Below, one piece after another: positions 1-9,310 of a DNA stretch of 64,000 nucleotides. Position numbers and translations under genes: made by a program. The notes under the pieces were generated by a model. It was given only the letters and a program-made list of their open reading frames with translations. It was not told where the DNA came from and did no database searches. The stretch's first letter is position 1. Each line of letters starts with the position of its first letter. This DNA comes from Phocaeicola plebeius (GTDB lineage Bacteria; Bacteroidota; Bacteroidia; Bacteroidales; Bacteroidaceae): the NCBI RefSeq assembly GCF_003437535.1, contig NZ_QSQT01000001.1, forward strand, positions 264,549-328,548. The letters run 5' to 3'.

Positions 1-743
1 AACGGCATCATACACTTGTCCTGATTCAGGATGAAACATTCCGGATGCCACTGCACCCCTATAATAGATTTGTATTCTGTGCTTTCTATTGCTTCTATTA
101 CTCCATCGGGTGCCGTAGCCGATACACGGAAACCCGGAGCAGCTTCTTTCACGGCCTGATGGTGGAAAGAGTTTACAGCTACCTCCTTGACGTTTAAGAT
201 ACGTGCCAACAGACTGCCTTCTGCTAACTCTACCCTGTGCGATGGGAAACTCCGTTCCAAATCCTGACTGTGCTTAATGGATGGTGTATCCTTCTGTGCA
301 TAGATGTCCTGATAGAGTGTGCCTCCCAATGCCGCATTGATGACCTGCATCCCTCGGCAGATACCTAATATCGGAATCTGTCGGTTGGCAGCCAAACGCG
401 TCAGAAGCAGTTCCTGACGGTCGCGGTACGGATTGATGCTGTGAAGTTCCCGGATAGGATCTTCGTGCAGGAATAGCGGATTCAAATCACCTCCTCCAGT
501 GAGCAACAATCCGTCAAGCTGCTCAAGCGTATTAATCAGCAAGTTTACATCCTCGTAGGGAGGAATGACCACCGGCACCCCTCCGGCCTGAATGATAGAC
601 TGATAATACCCCGGAGCCAATGTCAGATTTCCGTCGCTGAAGTTTCCGGTAAGTCCGATAAGCGGTGCTTCCTTATGATTGGGGAAGCGGCTGTGAATGC
701 CCTCGTCGAGGGCCTGCATATCGAAAGAAAAATTTGTTTTCAT
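1..743 (-). CDS. class I glutamine amidotransferase / gamma-glutamyl-GABA hydrolase family (C-terminus cut by window edge)
   Basis: The reading frame opens with ATG at 743 on the minus strand and runs off the left edge, so only about the first 247 codons are seen. The translation carries the class I amidotransferase (peptidase C26) signature: GICRGMQ with the nucleophilic Cys, and GVQWHPE with the His and Glu that complete the triad. The spacing fits the PuuD-like gamma-glutamyl-gamma-aminobutyrate hydrolase family, which cleaves gamma-glutamyl amides. No signal peptide is apparent, so it should be cytoplasmic. A TAnnTTTG-type -7 box lies on the minus strand at 772-779. Seen: the motifs. Known: the family fold and triad. 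Unknown: the true substrate, and whether a further domain follows outside the window. Confidence 0.85.
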   Translation of the reverse strand, partial: MKTNFSFDMQALDEGIHSRFPNHKEAPLIGLTGNFSDGNLTLAPGYYQSIIQAGGVPVVIPPYEDVNLLINTLEQLDGLLLTGGGDLNPLFLHEDPIRELHSINPYRDRQELLLTRLAANRQIPILGICRGMQVINAALGGTLYQDIYAQKDTPSIKHSQDLERSFPSHRVELAEGSLLARILNVKEVAVNSFHHQAVKEAAPGFRVSATAPDGVIEAIESTEYKSIIGVQWHPECFILNQDKCMMP

Positions 744-859
744 GTGTTCCTTCTTTATTTACCAAGTAAGGCAAATATAGAGAGAACTTGCGAATTATGC
801 GCACAAGAAAAGAAGGAATAAAGTAAATAATTGACAATTAAGATAGAGTCTCATAAAAA

Positions 860-898
860 AGGGAATACAATACCTTCTAAAAAAGGAGCTCGTATTCC
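860..898 (-). terminator. intrinsic terminator of the propeller glycoside hydrolase
   Basis: GGGAATAC (861-868) and GTATTCCC (891-898) form an 8-bp perfect stem. Read leftward, it is followed by a run of T. It lies 29 bp beyond the stop codon of the hydrolase that ends at 927. Confidence 0.75.
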
Positions 899-926
899 CC
901 GTTCATGTGTATAAGGTAATGTGTTA

Positions 927-2540
927 TCAGTCGAAATTCTGTATGGTCTCTTTGCGGATTTCCTTACCGTACTGGCTGTACACAATCGTAAATAAAGTCT
1001 GGTTGTCAATCTTAGCTGCGTTTATGCAAGGCAGGCTAAGTTTTACACTTTCATACGGTGAAAGCGTTTTCACTTGTCCTTCTGCCAGTTTTACTCCATT
1101 GACCAGTACGGTCAGGTCTGTTTCTTCTGAGGTGGACAAACCGAAATTCTTCACTTCCAGTTCCAATTGCTTGTCATACGCCATAGGATATGCCGCCGAC
1201 AGGCATGCCGGATGATAATTGACGTAAGGCAGTCTGGCATATCCGTACAGCAATTCTCCTTTTTTCGTCTTTCCGAGCAGTTTGGGAGCAAATTCATCTT
1301 TTCTGATGGTATTGTTTCTGCCATCGAATACGAGAATCAGGTCCTTGCCCGAAGCGATACGTTTGACAGCCTTGCATCCCTTTCCGTAATTTACGTCCGA
1401 GGAGCTTCCGAATCTCAGCGATTTCATGTCGAAATCCTTGAAGTCAACTCCTTCCTCCGCTTTCACCAGTACCTTGATTTCTTTGGTCTGGGCGGTAATC
1501 GTATCTTCGTTCAGGACAGACAAGCGCAATCCTTTGTTCAGAGGGATGCATATATTCTTTGAACTGTGCCGATCGTTGGGATGATCTTCCCATTTGATGG
1601 TATCGATAACGGCAAAGTTGGCCTGAATGGGGCGTCCGTATTCATCCTGAAACACTTTCATACGCTCATACTTAAACCAGTTTTCCTTGTAACCATTCTT
1701 GTGAGCGGCTATTCCCGGAGTGTAAGCTTCGCCCTCCTCCGTAATCCAGTGGATACCGTCAATGGAACGCTGGTAGTAGGCAATTCTTCCCAGCCAGTCG
1801 TTGACGATAAGGTGATATTGCAAGCTGTCTTTCCAGATAACCGGGTCCTCAAATTCCCCGTTTACGTCAGGATACACACTTCTGTCACTTACCTGTTGAT
1901 AGGGAGAGATACCATTTTCACTAATCCATACCCCTCCTCCGCGGCATACCATCAGATAAGAACCGTCACTTCTTCTGGCAAAGGTCAGGTTAGACAGCCC
2001 CTCAATGATTTTTCTGTTTCTCTTGTCGAAGGTGAAATGACTGTACGTCCACGGCCCATTCAGGCTGTCTGCAATGTAATATCCGTCGATTACGTACACC
2101 ACGGGACGTCCGTCTTTTAGTATGAATGCTTCCGGATTATGTCCCTTCCCAATCGTGTCACAGATGGTATAAGGTCCGCTCAAACAGTCACTTGTCGTAT
2201 GGAATACGGTAGATTTGGGCCATGTCATGTGCCCCTTAGGTGAGTTTTCCGGCCATCCGCAGACAAAGAGATGGTATTTGTTATCCTTACCTTTGAGAAT
2301 GTTTCCTCCCCAGAAAGAAAGTTCCGGATTCTCAATCCCGTTGTCAACGTACCGGAGACGTACCGAGTCAGTTCCCCACACATTTTCGCCGGACTTCCCG
2401 TCGGGCATAGGCAGGAACCGGTCTTTAAACCGCCCTCCATCAATAAGGTGCTTCCATTCGGCGGGCAATGTACGTTCTGTGATTTGAGCATTTGCACCCA
2501 GACTGAGCAATAAGGTTAAAAAGCAGAATATATTTTTCAT
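927..2540 (-). CDS. secreted glycoside hydrolase, five-bladed propeller (GH43/GH117-like)
   Basis: I start this at the internal Met at 2540 rather than the frame's first Met, because it gives a classic signal peptide (MKNIFCFLTLLLSLGANAQ) and a 537-residue product. The first 330 residues or so show recurrent propeller-blade motifs such as WGGNILKGKDNKYHLFVCGW, GHNPEAF, EDPVIWKDSLQYHLIVND and YYQRSIDGIHW, as in GH43, GH32 and GH117 relatives. Acidic residues in these blades (for example in EFEDPV) are candidate catalytic residues. The C-terminal part looks like a beta-sandwich. It is monocistronic, with a -7 box at 2566-2573 and its own terminator at 860-898. No SusC/D pair is adjacent, so its glycan cannot be inferred. 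The exact GH family is uncertain. Confidence 0.6.
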   Translation of the reverse strand: MKNIFCFLTLLLSLGANAQITERTLPAEWKHLIDGGRFKDRFLPMPDGKSGENVWGTDSVRLRYVDNGIENPELSFWGGNILKGKDNKYHLFVCGWPENSPKGHMTWPKSTVFHTTSDCLSGPYTICDTIGKGHNPEAFILKDGRPVVYVIDGYYIADSLNGPWTYSHFTFDKRNRKIIEGLSNLTFARRSDGSYLMVCRGGGVWISENGISPYQQVSDRSVYPDVNGEFEDPVIWKDSLQYHLIVNDWLGRIAYYQRSIDGIHWITEEGEAYTPGIAAHKNGYKENWFKYERMKVFQDEYGRPIQANFAVIDTIKWEDHPNDRHSSKNICIPLNKGLRLSVLNEDTITAQTKEIKVLVKAEEGVDFKDFDMKSLRFGSSSDVNYGKGCKAVKRIASGKDLILVFDGRNNTIRKDEFAPKLLGKTKKGELLYGYARLPYVNYHPACLSAAYPMAYDKQLELEVKNFGLSTSEETDLTVLVNGVKLAEGQVKTLSPYESVKLSLPCINAAKIDNQTLFTIVYSQYGKEIRKETIQNFD

Positions 2541-2740
2541 GGTAAGTATTATGTATAATTTTCTGCAAAAGTAGGTATATCTCCTTGCACGGTTGTAGCA
2601 TATAATACGTACTTCGTAGGATTTTATCGACAAATTGACGTTGAGAGGATTTTTCCTTCTCCGGCTCTATAGCATTAATTAGCATCCCAAATAGATATTT
2701 ATTCAAATTATTTTCTCATATTTGTTTAAAATCTAATGAT

Positions 2741-3661
2741 ATGGAACTGATTCGAACCCTTTCTCAGATGGTCAACTGCCTGCGTTCGCGCGGCATACGA
2801 CGGAAAGTGGCGGTGGTCTGCCCGAACGACCCGCACACGGAATATGTCATTATCCGTAGCCTGAGAGAGGAGATTGCTGAATATCTGCTAGTCACAGATT
2901 CTGCTCATTTGAAAGAAGCGCTCGACTTGCGGGCAGCTTCTCCCGACTTTGTACGCATTTACGAAGCTGGAACACCGGATGAAGCGGCTGCACTGGCTGT
3001 GCAACTGGTACGCACGGGCGAGGCGGAAGTCCTGATGAAGGGACTTATCAACACCGACAACCTGCTGCGTGCGGTCCTGAAAAAAGGAGAGGGGCTGTTA
3101 CCCGAAGGAGGAGTGCTGAGCCATGTGGCCGTGGCGCAGGTTCCTTTGTATCATAAACTGCTGTTTTTCTCGGATGCGGCAGTAATTCCTCGTCCTACTT
3201 TGGAACAATACCGTTCAATGATTGCCAACGACCTGGCTTTGTGTCGTACGTTGGGATGCGAAGAACCCCGGGTGGCACTGATACACTGCACGGAGAAAAT
3301 CAACGAGAAATTTCCTCATACCCTGAGCTACGTGGAACTGAAAAAAGAAGCGCAGGAAGGCCGTTTCGGAAAAGTCTTTATCGACGGGCCGATGGATGCC
3401 AAGACCGCCTGCGACAAGCACAGCGGGGAGATAAAAGGACTTTCCTCGCCTGTGGTAGGCAATGCAGATATTCTGATTTTCCCTAATATCGAAGCGGGCA
3501 ATACGTTTTACAAAACCCTGTCTCTGTTTGGCGATGCGAATATGGCAGGTATGCTGACCGGTACCATTGCACCGGTAGTAGTGCCTTCGCGGAGTGACTC
3601 CGGAAACTCCAAATACTACAGTCTGGTACTGGCATGTCTGGCAGGGACACGAAAAGAATAA
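2741..3661 (+). CDS. ptb: phosphate butyryltransferase
   Basis: This 306-residue protein matches the phosphate acetyl/butyryltransferase fold over its full length. Visible family segments include EVLMKGLINTDNLLRAVL near residues 96-113, a GVLSHVAV stretch, and the C-terminal IAPVVVPSRSDS segment that contributes to the CoA/phosphate site. The enzyme exchanges the CoA of butyryl-CoA (or branched acyl-CoA) for phosphate in the cytoplasm. The butyrate kinase gene starts 12 bp downstream, so the two form an operon that makes ATP from acyl-CoA. In Bacteroidales this pair may serve isobutyrate or isovalerate formation rather than butyrate; that is inference, as no butyryl-CoA synthesis genes are present here. 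Confidence 0.9.
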   Translation: MELIRTLSQMVNCLRSRGIRRKVAVVCPNDPHTEYVIIRSLREEIAEYLLVTDSAHLKEALDLRAASPDFVRIYEAGTPDEAAALAVQLVRTGEAEVLMKGLINTDNLLRAVLKKGEGLLPEGGVLSHVAVAQVPLYHKLLFFSDAAVIPRPTLEQYRSMIANDLALCRTLGCEEPRVALIHCTEKINEKFPHTLSYVELKKEAQEGRFGKVFIDGPMDAKTACDKHSGEIKGLSSPVVGNADILIFPNIEAGNTFYKTLSLFGDANMAGMLTGTIAPVVVPSRSDSGNSKYYSLVLACLAGTRKE

Positions 3662-3672
3662 AACTAGACCTT

Positions 3673-4749
3673 ATGAAGATACTTGTCATCAATCCGGGCT
3701 CCACTTCTACGAAGCTGGCAGTCTACGAGAATGAGAATCCTATCTGGCGTGAAAGCATTGCGCATCCTTCCAAGGAGTTGGCCGGCTTTCACCATATTAA
3801 TGAACAATATGAGTACCGTCGCAAGTGTGTGCACGATACGCTGGAGAAGGCTGGCATTCCGCTTGTCTTTGATGCCGTGATTGCCCGTGGAGGCTTGTTG
3901 AAACCTACTCCCGGAGGAGTATATCAGATTAACGAGCGAATCAAGCATGATTTATGGCATGCCGATATGGAACATGCATCGAATCTGGCGGCATGGATTG
4001 CCGATGAGATTGCGCATTGTGCCGGTTGTCCTTCTTATTTGGCCGATCCGGTGGTGACTGATGAGTTGCGCGATTTGGCCCGTATCTCCGGTATTCCGGA
4101 ACTGCCGCGCATCTCTATTTTCCATGCCCTGAACAGTCGGGCTGTTTCCCGCAGTTATGCAGCTCGTATCGGACGAAAGTATGAAGAACTAAATCTGATT
4201 GTAGCCCATTTGGGAGGAGGCATCTCGGTCAGTGCCCATCATTATGGAAAGGTAGTCGATGTTAATAACGCCTTGAATGGAGAGGGGCCTTTCAGTCCGG
4301 AGCGGGCAGGAACGTTGCCGGCCCGGCAGTTGGTGGATATGTGTTTCAGCGGAAAATATACCTATGCCGAAATCCGTAAGATGATAAACGGTCGGGGAGG
4401 CCTGGTGGCTCATTTGGGTACCACCGATGTGCAGAGTATTATCCGTTGGGCACATGCCGGAGCCGAAAAGCACAAGTTAGTGCTGGATGCCATGCTTTAT
4501 ACGGTAGCCAAGCAGGTCGGTGCCATGCACATCGCACTTCACGGACAGACTGATGCTGTGATTCTGACTGGAGGTATCGCTTTCAATGACTATTGCATCC
4601 AGGGGTTGCGTGAATGGCTGGAAGGCCTGGCTCCGATTGTGGTAATTCCTGGTGAGGATGAAATGGGAGCATTGGCCATGAATGCCTTGGGAGTGCTGCG
4701 AGGAGAATTGACTTTGCAGGAGTATGCGCCGGAAACTTCATCGGATTGA
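3673..4749 (+). CDS. buk: butyrate kinase
   Basis: The start is set at ATG 3673, giving 358 residues that begin MKILVINPGSTSTKLAVYEN, the conserved ASKHA-family N-terminus (NPGSTSTK). The earlier in-frame ATG at 3634 lies inside ptb and only adds an unrelated tail. Further acetate/butyrate kinase motifs are visible: VIARGGLLKPTPGG, LIVAHLGGGISVSAH, FSPERAGTLP and AVILTGGIAFND. The enzyme converts butyryl phosphate plus ADP to butyrate plus ATP in the cytosol. It follows ptb by 12 bp and is almost certainly cotranscribed with it. No strong hairpin terminator follows directly; the palindrome array at 4853-4946 is the next structured element. Confidence 0.93.
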   Translation: MKILVINPGSTSTKLAVYENENPIWRESIAHPSKELAGFHHINEQYEYRRKCVHDTLEKAGIPLVFDAVIARGGLLKPTPGGVYQINERIKHDLWHADMEHASNLAAWIADEIAHCAGCPSYLADPVVTDELRDLARISGIPELPRISIFHALNSRAVSRSYAARIGRKYEELNLIVAHLGGGISVSAHHYGKVVDVNNALNGEGPFSPERAGTLPARQLVDMCFSGKYTYAEIRKMINGRGGLVAHLGTTDVQSIIRWAHAGAEKHKLVLDAMLYTVAKQVGAMHIALHGQTDAVILTGGIAFNDYCIQGLREWLEGLAPIVVIPGEDEMGALAMNALGVLRGELTLQEYAPETSSD

Positions 4750-4852
4750 TTTGATTACTATCTGTATAATATGACAGTGATTCAGGATTAATTTGATTTG
4801 TCGGCAGAATTAATTGAAGTTCGGGTAAGTATTTTTTGAAATCCCTTTGTAT

Positions 4853-4946
4853 ATTCTCTGTTCCACAGTGCGGGATTTGTATTTCACAGTGTGAAATATG
4901 TATCCCACACTGTGGTTTTTGTATCCCACAGTGTGAAACAGAGAAT
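4853..4946. repeat. 21-bp-phased array of CACAGTG palindromes inside an outer inverted repeat
   Basis: CACAGTG-type heptamers occur at 4864, 4885, 4906 (as CACACTG) and 4927, exactly 21 bp apart. The last three are preceded by TGTAT at 4878, 4899 and 4920, also at 21-bp steps. The whole block is framed by ATTCTCTGTT (4853-4862) and its exact complement AACAGAGAAT (4937-4946). It lies between buk and the hybrid regulator gene. The 21-bp step places every site on the same face of the helix. Function unknown; it could be a multimeric protein-binding site or form nested hairpins in RNA. Confidence 0.85.
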
Positions 4947-5221
4947 TTGTCTTGACGTTTGAAAGAAAATTATCTTGGTTTGAATATTTTTAATGCGTTT
5001 GTAATGATATTGTTAGCTTTTAGAGTGAAGCAACTTTTATATAGGATAGACGTTTGCAAGCGGTTATTATTCGTATTTCAGAGCCTCATAACTTTTTTCT
5101 ATTGAACACTTACTGCCACAAAAACGTCTCATAGGTGTATATTCATATTTTGTATATCCTTGGTGAAAGGGTAAATTAGGTGCTATATATCAGCATAGAT
5201 TTTTTGTTATGTTTATCTGCC
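4947..5221. other. intergenic stretch upstream of the hybrid regulator, nothing recognised
   Basis: This AT-rich stretch between the palindrome array and the promoter of the hybrid two-component gene shows no convincing ORF, hairpin or repeat. Confidence 0.5.
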
Positions 5222-5253
5222 TTTGCATGATTCGGTAAGAATTCATATCTTTG
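5222..5253 (+). promoter_or_regulatory. promoter of the galactan-locus hybrid regulator
   Basis: TTTG at 5222-5225, 20 bases, then TATCTTTG at 5246-5253 is an exact match to the Bacteroides -33/-7 consensus. The start codon follows at 5290, leaving a leader of about 30 nt. Confidence 0.75.
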
Positions 5254-5289
5254 TTTTCGTGTCTGTTTCATCTCTTTATCTTGTGTAAC

Positions 5290-8200
5290 ATGAAAAAGTA
5301 CTTTCTTCTCATCCTATACATGCTTGTGTCGGCAATACAGGGATTGTACGGGCAGCAAATGTTTTACCTCCAATTAGACCGTATTCCTTTACAAGCCGAT
5401 GCTTCAACTATCAGTTGTATTTTGCAAGATCAAAGTGGTCTTATTTGGATGGGGTCGAATGCTGGCTTGCTTAGTTATGACGGATATACCATACAATCTC
5501 ACTTTGAATACGGAAAAAACAGTAACGTACGTATCTATTGCGGTGTTGTTGCAGGAGACTCTATCTTTCTTGGAGCAGACAACGGATTATTGATATATAA
5601 TTACAAGACTGACCATTACGTTACTGCTGAAGTCTCTTTCCCAAACGATGTGCGTAGTCTTGCTTTCTACAAAAATAACCTTTGGATAGGAACATTAAAC
5701 GGACTTTACCGATATACGCTTAATACACACGAACTGAAAGCTTTTACGCCCTATAACAGCCGTCTTCCCCATGTTGCTGTTTACTCACTATTGCATACGT
5801 CTGATGGAGAACTGTATATCGGGACCTATGACGGGGTATGTCGGTTGGATGAAACTGGTAATGATTTCTACCTCATCGGTATTCCTGCTGCTCGACGCGA
5901 AAAGAATTTTTTTGCCAATATAATGCTGGAGGATAAAGAGCGTAAATGTTTATGGATAGGAACAGAAGGCGAGTTGATTTGTCTGCGATACGGACGGGCA
6001 GAAAGTATTCCTCTCTTTCAGGACAATTCGGTGAAATCACTGGCTTTTGATGTCGATAGAAACTTACTGATAGGAACAGATAACGGACTATACATTTATA
6101 ATCCTGCTACCGGAAAACATAACCATTTGTTCCACGATTCACGTAATAGTCACTCGCTATCAAATAATATCGTTTGGAGTATCTTTTCTGACAAAGATTC
6201 TAACATCTGGTTGGGTACAGATAATGGCGTATCCCTTGCCCGCAATACTCATCCTTATTTATTCATACCTGTATGGCAACTGACGCACAGTAGTGAGGGA
6301 AATTTATTCCATTCCATTTTCCGCGACAGTAAAGGTAATTACTGGCTGGGAGGTACAGACGGATTATTATTCGTAGAGCGCGGCTTGATAAATAGTAATC
6401 CGAAAACACGATGGTATAAGATGAACAAAAAAGATTACCCATTATCCCATAACCGTATACGCCATATTTATGAAGACCGAACAGGTAATTTATGGATTGC
6501 CACAGACGGTGGCATAGAGCGGTATGATGAATCGACTCAACAATTCATTCCATATACAATCGTTGACCGGACGCGTTCGTATAACGCGAATTGGGCTTAC
6601 TATATGTTTGAAGACCTTGACGGGAATTTCTGGATAAGCACTTGTCTGGGCGGACTTTTTGTTATCCGGAAAGATAAATTGTTACATTCCGCATCGGGTT
6701 ATTGTGTGGCCGACAAGAACTATACGACCCAAGACGGACTGAAAAGTATGTTTATCAACCAAGTGGTAGAAGACCGTAGCGGCAACGTGTGGATTATGTT
6801 ATATAATAACGGGATTCAGAAACTGAATCCGAAGAGTGGGAAATTCACCGCATTCCGCCTGCCAAGAACAAATGAAGAAATCACTACCGATTTTCTGATG
6901 AGCGACAGCGAAGGATATCTTTGGGCAGGATGCCACAATAAAGTGTTGCGTATCAATCCCGTCACGGAGACAGTCACGGAAATCAATTTGAACCAGAAGA
7001 ATTGTAATATTCTTTCCATGGCAGAAGTTGAAAGCAGCATTTGGGTTTCTACAACCAAAGGATTATGGGGAATTGACAAAAAGAACAATGCGGTATCACG
7101 CATCCCTGTCGGTGACCAGATGTTTACATGCGTCTGCTACGATAAGACTGACCGGCGTGTATTTTTGGGAGGTTATGATGGTATCGGGCTGTGTACTCCT
7201 TCGGCCGCTAGCAAAGCAGCAAAGTATCTTCCTGTCCACATCACTGCAATAACAGCCAACAACCAAAAGATAACTACCGACAGCAGTGTGCGGTACACAC
7301 AAAACATCGAATTAAGTTACAAAGAAAATAATCTGTCGTTCGAATTTTCTGATTACTCGTATGACCATATAAAGAAAGGTAACTTTGTATATAAATTAGA
7401 AGGATTGGACAAGGACTGGCATCAGGTGGACGAACGTTCTAACCGCATTTCCTATACCAATATTCCTCACGGTAAATATACCCTGTTCATACGGCATGCC
7501 GGGGACAGACAAAAAACTGCTTCCATGCTTTCGGTTACCATTCTTTCGCCGTGGTATCAAACTTTGTGGGCAAAAATGGCTTATTTCCTTATTATCGGAG
7601 GATTGGTCGGATGGATAATCAACTTTTTCATGGTAAAAAACCGTCTGAAACTGGAACAGATGGAAAAACGCCAGATAATGGAACAGTCGCAGCAAAAATT
7701 AGATTTCTTATCAAATATTTCCCACGACCTGAAAAACCCGATCAGCATGATTGTCACTCCGATAAGCAAATTACTGATTGATGTGAAAGACTATCATCAA
7801 AAATCAATGTTGGAAGTGGTTTACCGAAATGCGGTCAGTCTGAATGAAATGATTCATAAGCTGTTGGAATTTAACCGTATAGACCGGAAAGAAGACTCTA
7901 TGCTTATCGTGTCGCGTATCGAACTGGTTTCGTTTGTCAAGAACATATATGCCGTTTATAAAGAAGCGGATGTGGAAGAAAAATATCAATGGAATCTTTC
8001 CTGCAACACCAATTCTTTGTTTATGGACATGGATGTCATCAAACTTAAGTCAATAATAAACAACCTGCTTTCGAATGCAACTAAATATACGCCGCGGGGC
8101 GGCACTATCAGTATTGTAATTGAATATCATGAAGATTTGCAGGCTGTAAGCATCCGTATCGCTGACACCGGAATAGGCATTGCCGAAAATGAGCTGCCTT

Positions 8201-9195
8201 ATGTCTTCCAGCGTTTTTATCAGTCTTCACGCACTAAACAGCAATACGAAGGCACCGGAATCGGACTTTACCTGGTAAAAACTTATACGGAACTACATCA
8301 CGGAAAAGTTGAAGTAGCATCAACTATCCAAAAAGGAACAACTTTCACCGTGACTTTTCCCGTAGATGAATCGCTCAACTTGTCCGTATCCTCAACCCAG
8401 GAGCCGGAAACCAGAGAAGAAGCAGATAGCCACGAACTCAAGCCGTTGATTCTGATTGTAGATGACAATCCGGAAATGCGCAATGTCATCCAAACCATCC
8501 TGGCTGATGGTTACCGGTGTGTATTCGCAGCCAATGGGAAAGAAGGGCTGGAGGTTGTAAACAACCAGCAGCCCGACTTAATTATTTCCGACTTGATGAT
8601 GCCCGTCATGGACGGCATTGAAATGAGTCGCATATTAAAGAAAAACCTGACTACTGCCGTGATTCCTATCATCATGCTGACCGCAAAAGATGATAAACAA
8701 ACAGAACGCAAGAGCTTGCAGTCGCAGATAGATGCTTTCATCGCCAAACCTTTCGATGCTGAGATTCTTTACTTCAAAGTTTCCCAGCTGTTGCATAACA
8801 GGGTTGCCTACGAAACGAAGGCACGGATGGAAAAGATTTCTTCCCCTAAGCCAATTGAAGAAATAGCCTCGCAGGACGAAAAGTTTTTGACAGCTATAAC
8901 CCAGCTTATCGAGGACCATATATCTGACTCCGACTTGAATGTCAATGCGCTTTGCAATCTTTCCGGTGTAGGAAGCAAACAAATCTACCGGAAAGTAAAA
9001 CAGCTCACGGGCATGTCTCCGGTGGAATATATCAAATCCATCCGAATGAAGAAAGCCGCAATGCTGTTACAGCAGCGGAAATTTACCGTATCGGAGATCA
9101 TGTACATGGTAGGTTATTCTAATGCGTCTTATTTCTCGAAATGTTTTCAGGGAGTATTTGGTAAAACCCCCAAACAATACGCTTCAGAAGACTGA
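5290..9195 (+). CDS. hybrid two-component system sensor-regulator (HTCS) of the galactan locus
   Basis: Start ATG 5290 gives 1301 residues with a signal peptide (MKKYFLLILYMLVSAIQGLYGQ). Domain order: periplasmic beta-propeller built of Reg_prop repeats (about 30-650, recurrent LWIGT/DGxxxW motifs), Y_Y_Y sandwich (about 660-745), transmembrane helix (about 757-781), HisKA with the phospho-acceptor His near 812 in NISHDLKNP, HATPase with N-box NNLLSNATKY and glycine boxes DTGIGIA and GTGIGLYLV (about 924-996), receiver domain with phospho-acceptor Asp1101 in SDLMMPVMDG, and a C-terminal AraC-type DNA-binding domain (about 1215-1298). It should sense a galacto-oligosaccharide in the periplasm and activate the SusC operon that begins 116 bp downstream. 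A 21-bp-spaced direct repeat at 9217-9245 is its probable target. Confidence 0.95.
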   Translation: MKKYFLLILYMLVSAIQGLYGQQMFYLQLDRIPLQADASTISCILQDQSGLIWMGSNAGLLSYDGYTIQSHFEYGKNSNVRIYCGVVAGDSIFLGADNGLLIYNYKTDHYVTAEVSFPNDVRSLAFYKNNLWIGTLNGLYRYTLNTHELKAFTPYNSRLPHVAVYSLLHTSDGELYIGTYDGVCRLDETGNDFYLIGIPAARREKNFFANIMLEDKERKCLWIGTEGELICLRYGRAESIPLFQDNSVKSLAFDVDRNLLIGTDNGLYIYNPATGKHNHLFHDSRNSHSLSNNIVWSIFSDKDSNIWLGTDNGVSLARNTHPYLFIPVWQLTHSSEGNLFHSIFRDSKGNYWLGGTDGLLFVERGLINSNPKTRWYKMNKKDYPLSHNRIRHIYEDRTGNLWIATDGGIERYDESTQQFIPYTIVDRTRSYNANWAYYMFEDLDGNFWISTCLGGLFVIRKDKLLHSASGYCVADKNYTTQDGLKSMFINQVVEDRSGNVWIMLYNNGIQKLNPKSGKFTAFRLPRTNEEITTDFLMSDSEGYLWAGCHNKVLRINPVTETVTEINLNQKNCNILSMAEVESSIWVSTTKGLWGIDKKNNAVSRIPVGDQMFTCVCYDKTDRRVFLGGYDGIGLCTPSAASKAAKYLPVHITAITANNQKITTDSSVRYTQNIELSYKENNLSFEFSDYSYDHIKKGNFVYKLEGLDKDWHQVDERSNRISYTNIPHGKYTLFIRHAGDRQKTASMLSVTILSPWYQTLWAKMAYFLIIGGLVGWIINFFMVKNRLKLEQMEKRQIMEQSQQKLDFLSNISHDLKNPISMIVTPISKLLIDVKDYHQKSMLEVVYRNAVSLNEMIHKLLEFNRIDRKEDSMLIVSRIELVSFVKNIYAVYKEADVEEKYQWNLSCNTNSLFMDMDVIKLKSIINNLLSNATKYTPRGGTISIVIEYHEDLQAVSIRIADTGIGIAENELPYVFQRFYQSSRTKQQYEGTGIGLYLVKTYTELHHGKVEVASTIQKGTTFTVTFPVDESLNLSVSSTQEPETREEADSHELKPLILIVDDNPEMRNVIQTILADGYRCVFAANGKEGLEVVNNQQPDLIISDLMMPVMDGIEMSRILKKNLTTAVIPIIMLTAKDDKQTERKSLQSQIDAFIAKPFDAEILYFKVSQLLHNRVAYETKARMEKISSPKPIEEIASQDEKFLTAITQLIEDHISDSDLNVNALCNLSGVGSKQIYRKVKQLTGMSPVEYIKSIRMKKAAMLLQQRKFTVSEIMYMVGYSNASYFSKCFQGVFGKTPKQYASED

Positions 9196-9216
9196 AAAAA
9201 GCTGTTTTACAACAGT

Positions 9217-9245
9217 TGTCCGATTTCTTTTGTTATATGTCCGAT
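9217..9245 (+). promoter_or_regulatory. candidate HTCS operator: direct repeat TGTCCGAT x2, 21 bp apart
   Basis: TGTCCGAT occurs at 9217-9224 and again at 9238-9245, a 21-bp centre-to-centre step, and the T-rich bases after each copy also partly match. The second copy ends 7 bp before the -33 element. This is the arrangement expected for an AraC-family dimer activating from two same-face half-sites. Confidence 0.65.
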
Positions 9246-9252
9246 ATGTTTC

Positions 9253-9282
9253 TTTGAAGTAGCAGGTTGTATTCTACCTTTG
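9253..9282 (+). promoter_or_regulatory. promoter of the galactan susC operon
   Basis: TTTG at 9253-9256, 18 bases, then TACCTTTG at 9275-9282 match the Bacteroides -33/-7 pattern. The susC start codon is at 9311. Confidence 0.7.
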
Positions 9283-9310
9283 CCACGAACAAAAAAACAT
9301 AATACGTAAC

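Noticed and set aside
1566..2120. Plus-strand ORF of 184 codons opposite the propeller hydrolase
   Set aside because: It is antisense to a convincing secreted enzyme and shows no protein-family features.
4853..4946. Possible CRISPR or simple tandem repeat at the CACAGTG array
   Set aside because: Only 7-bp cores recur with 14-bp gaps and one core is inverted, so it is neither CRISPR nor a clean tandem duplication.
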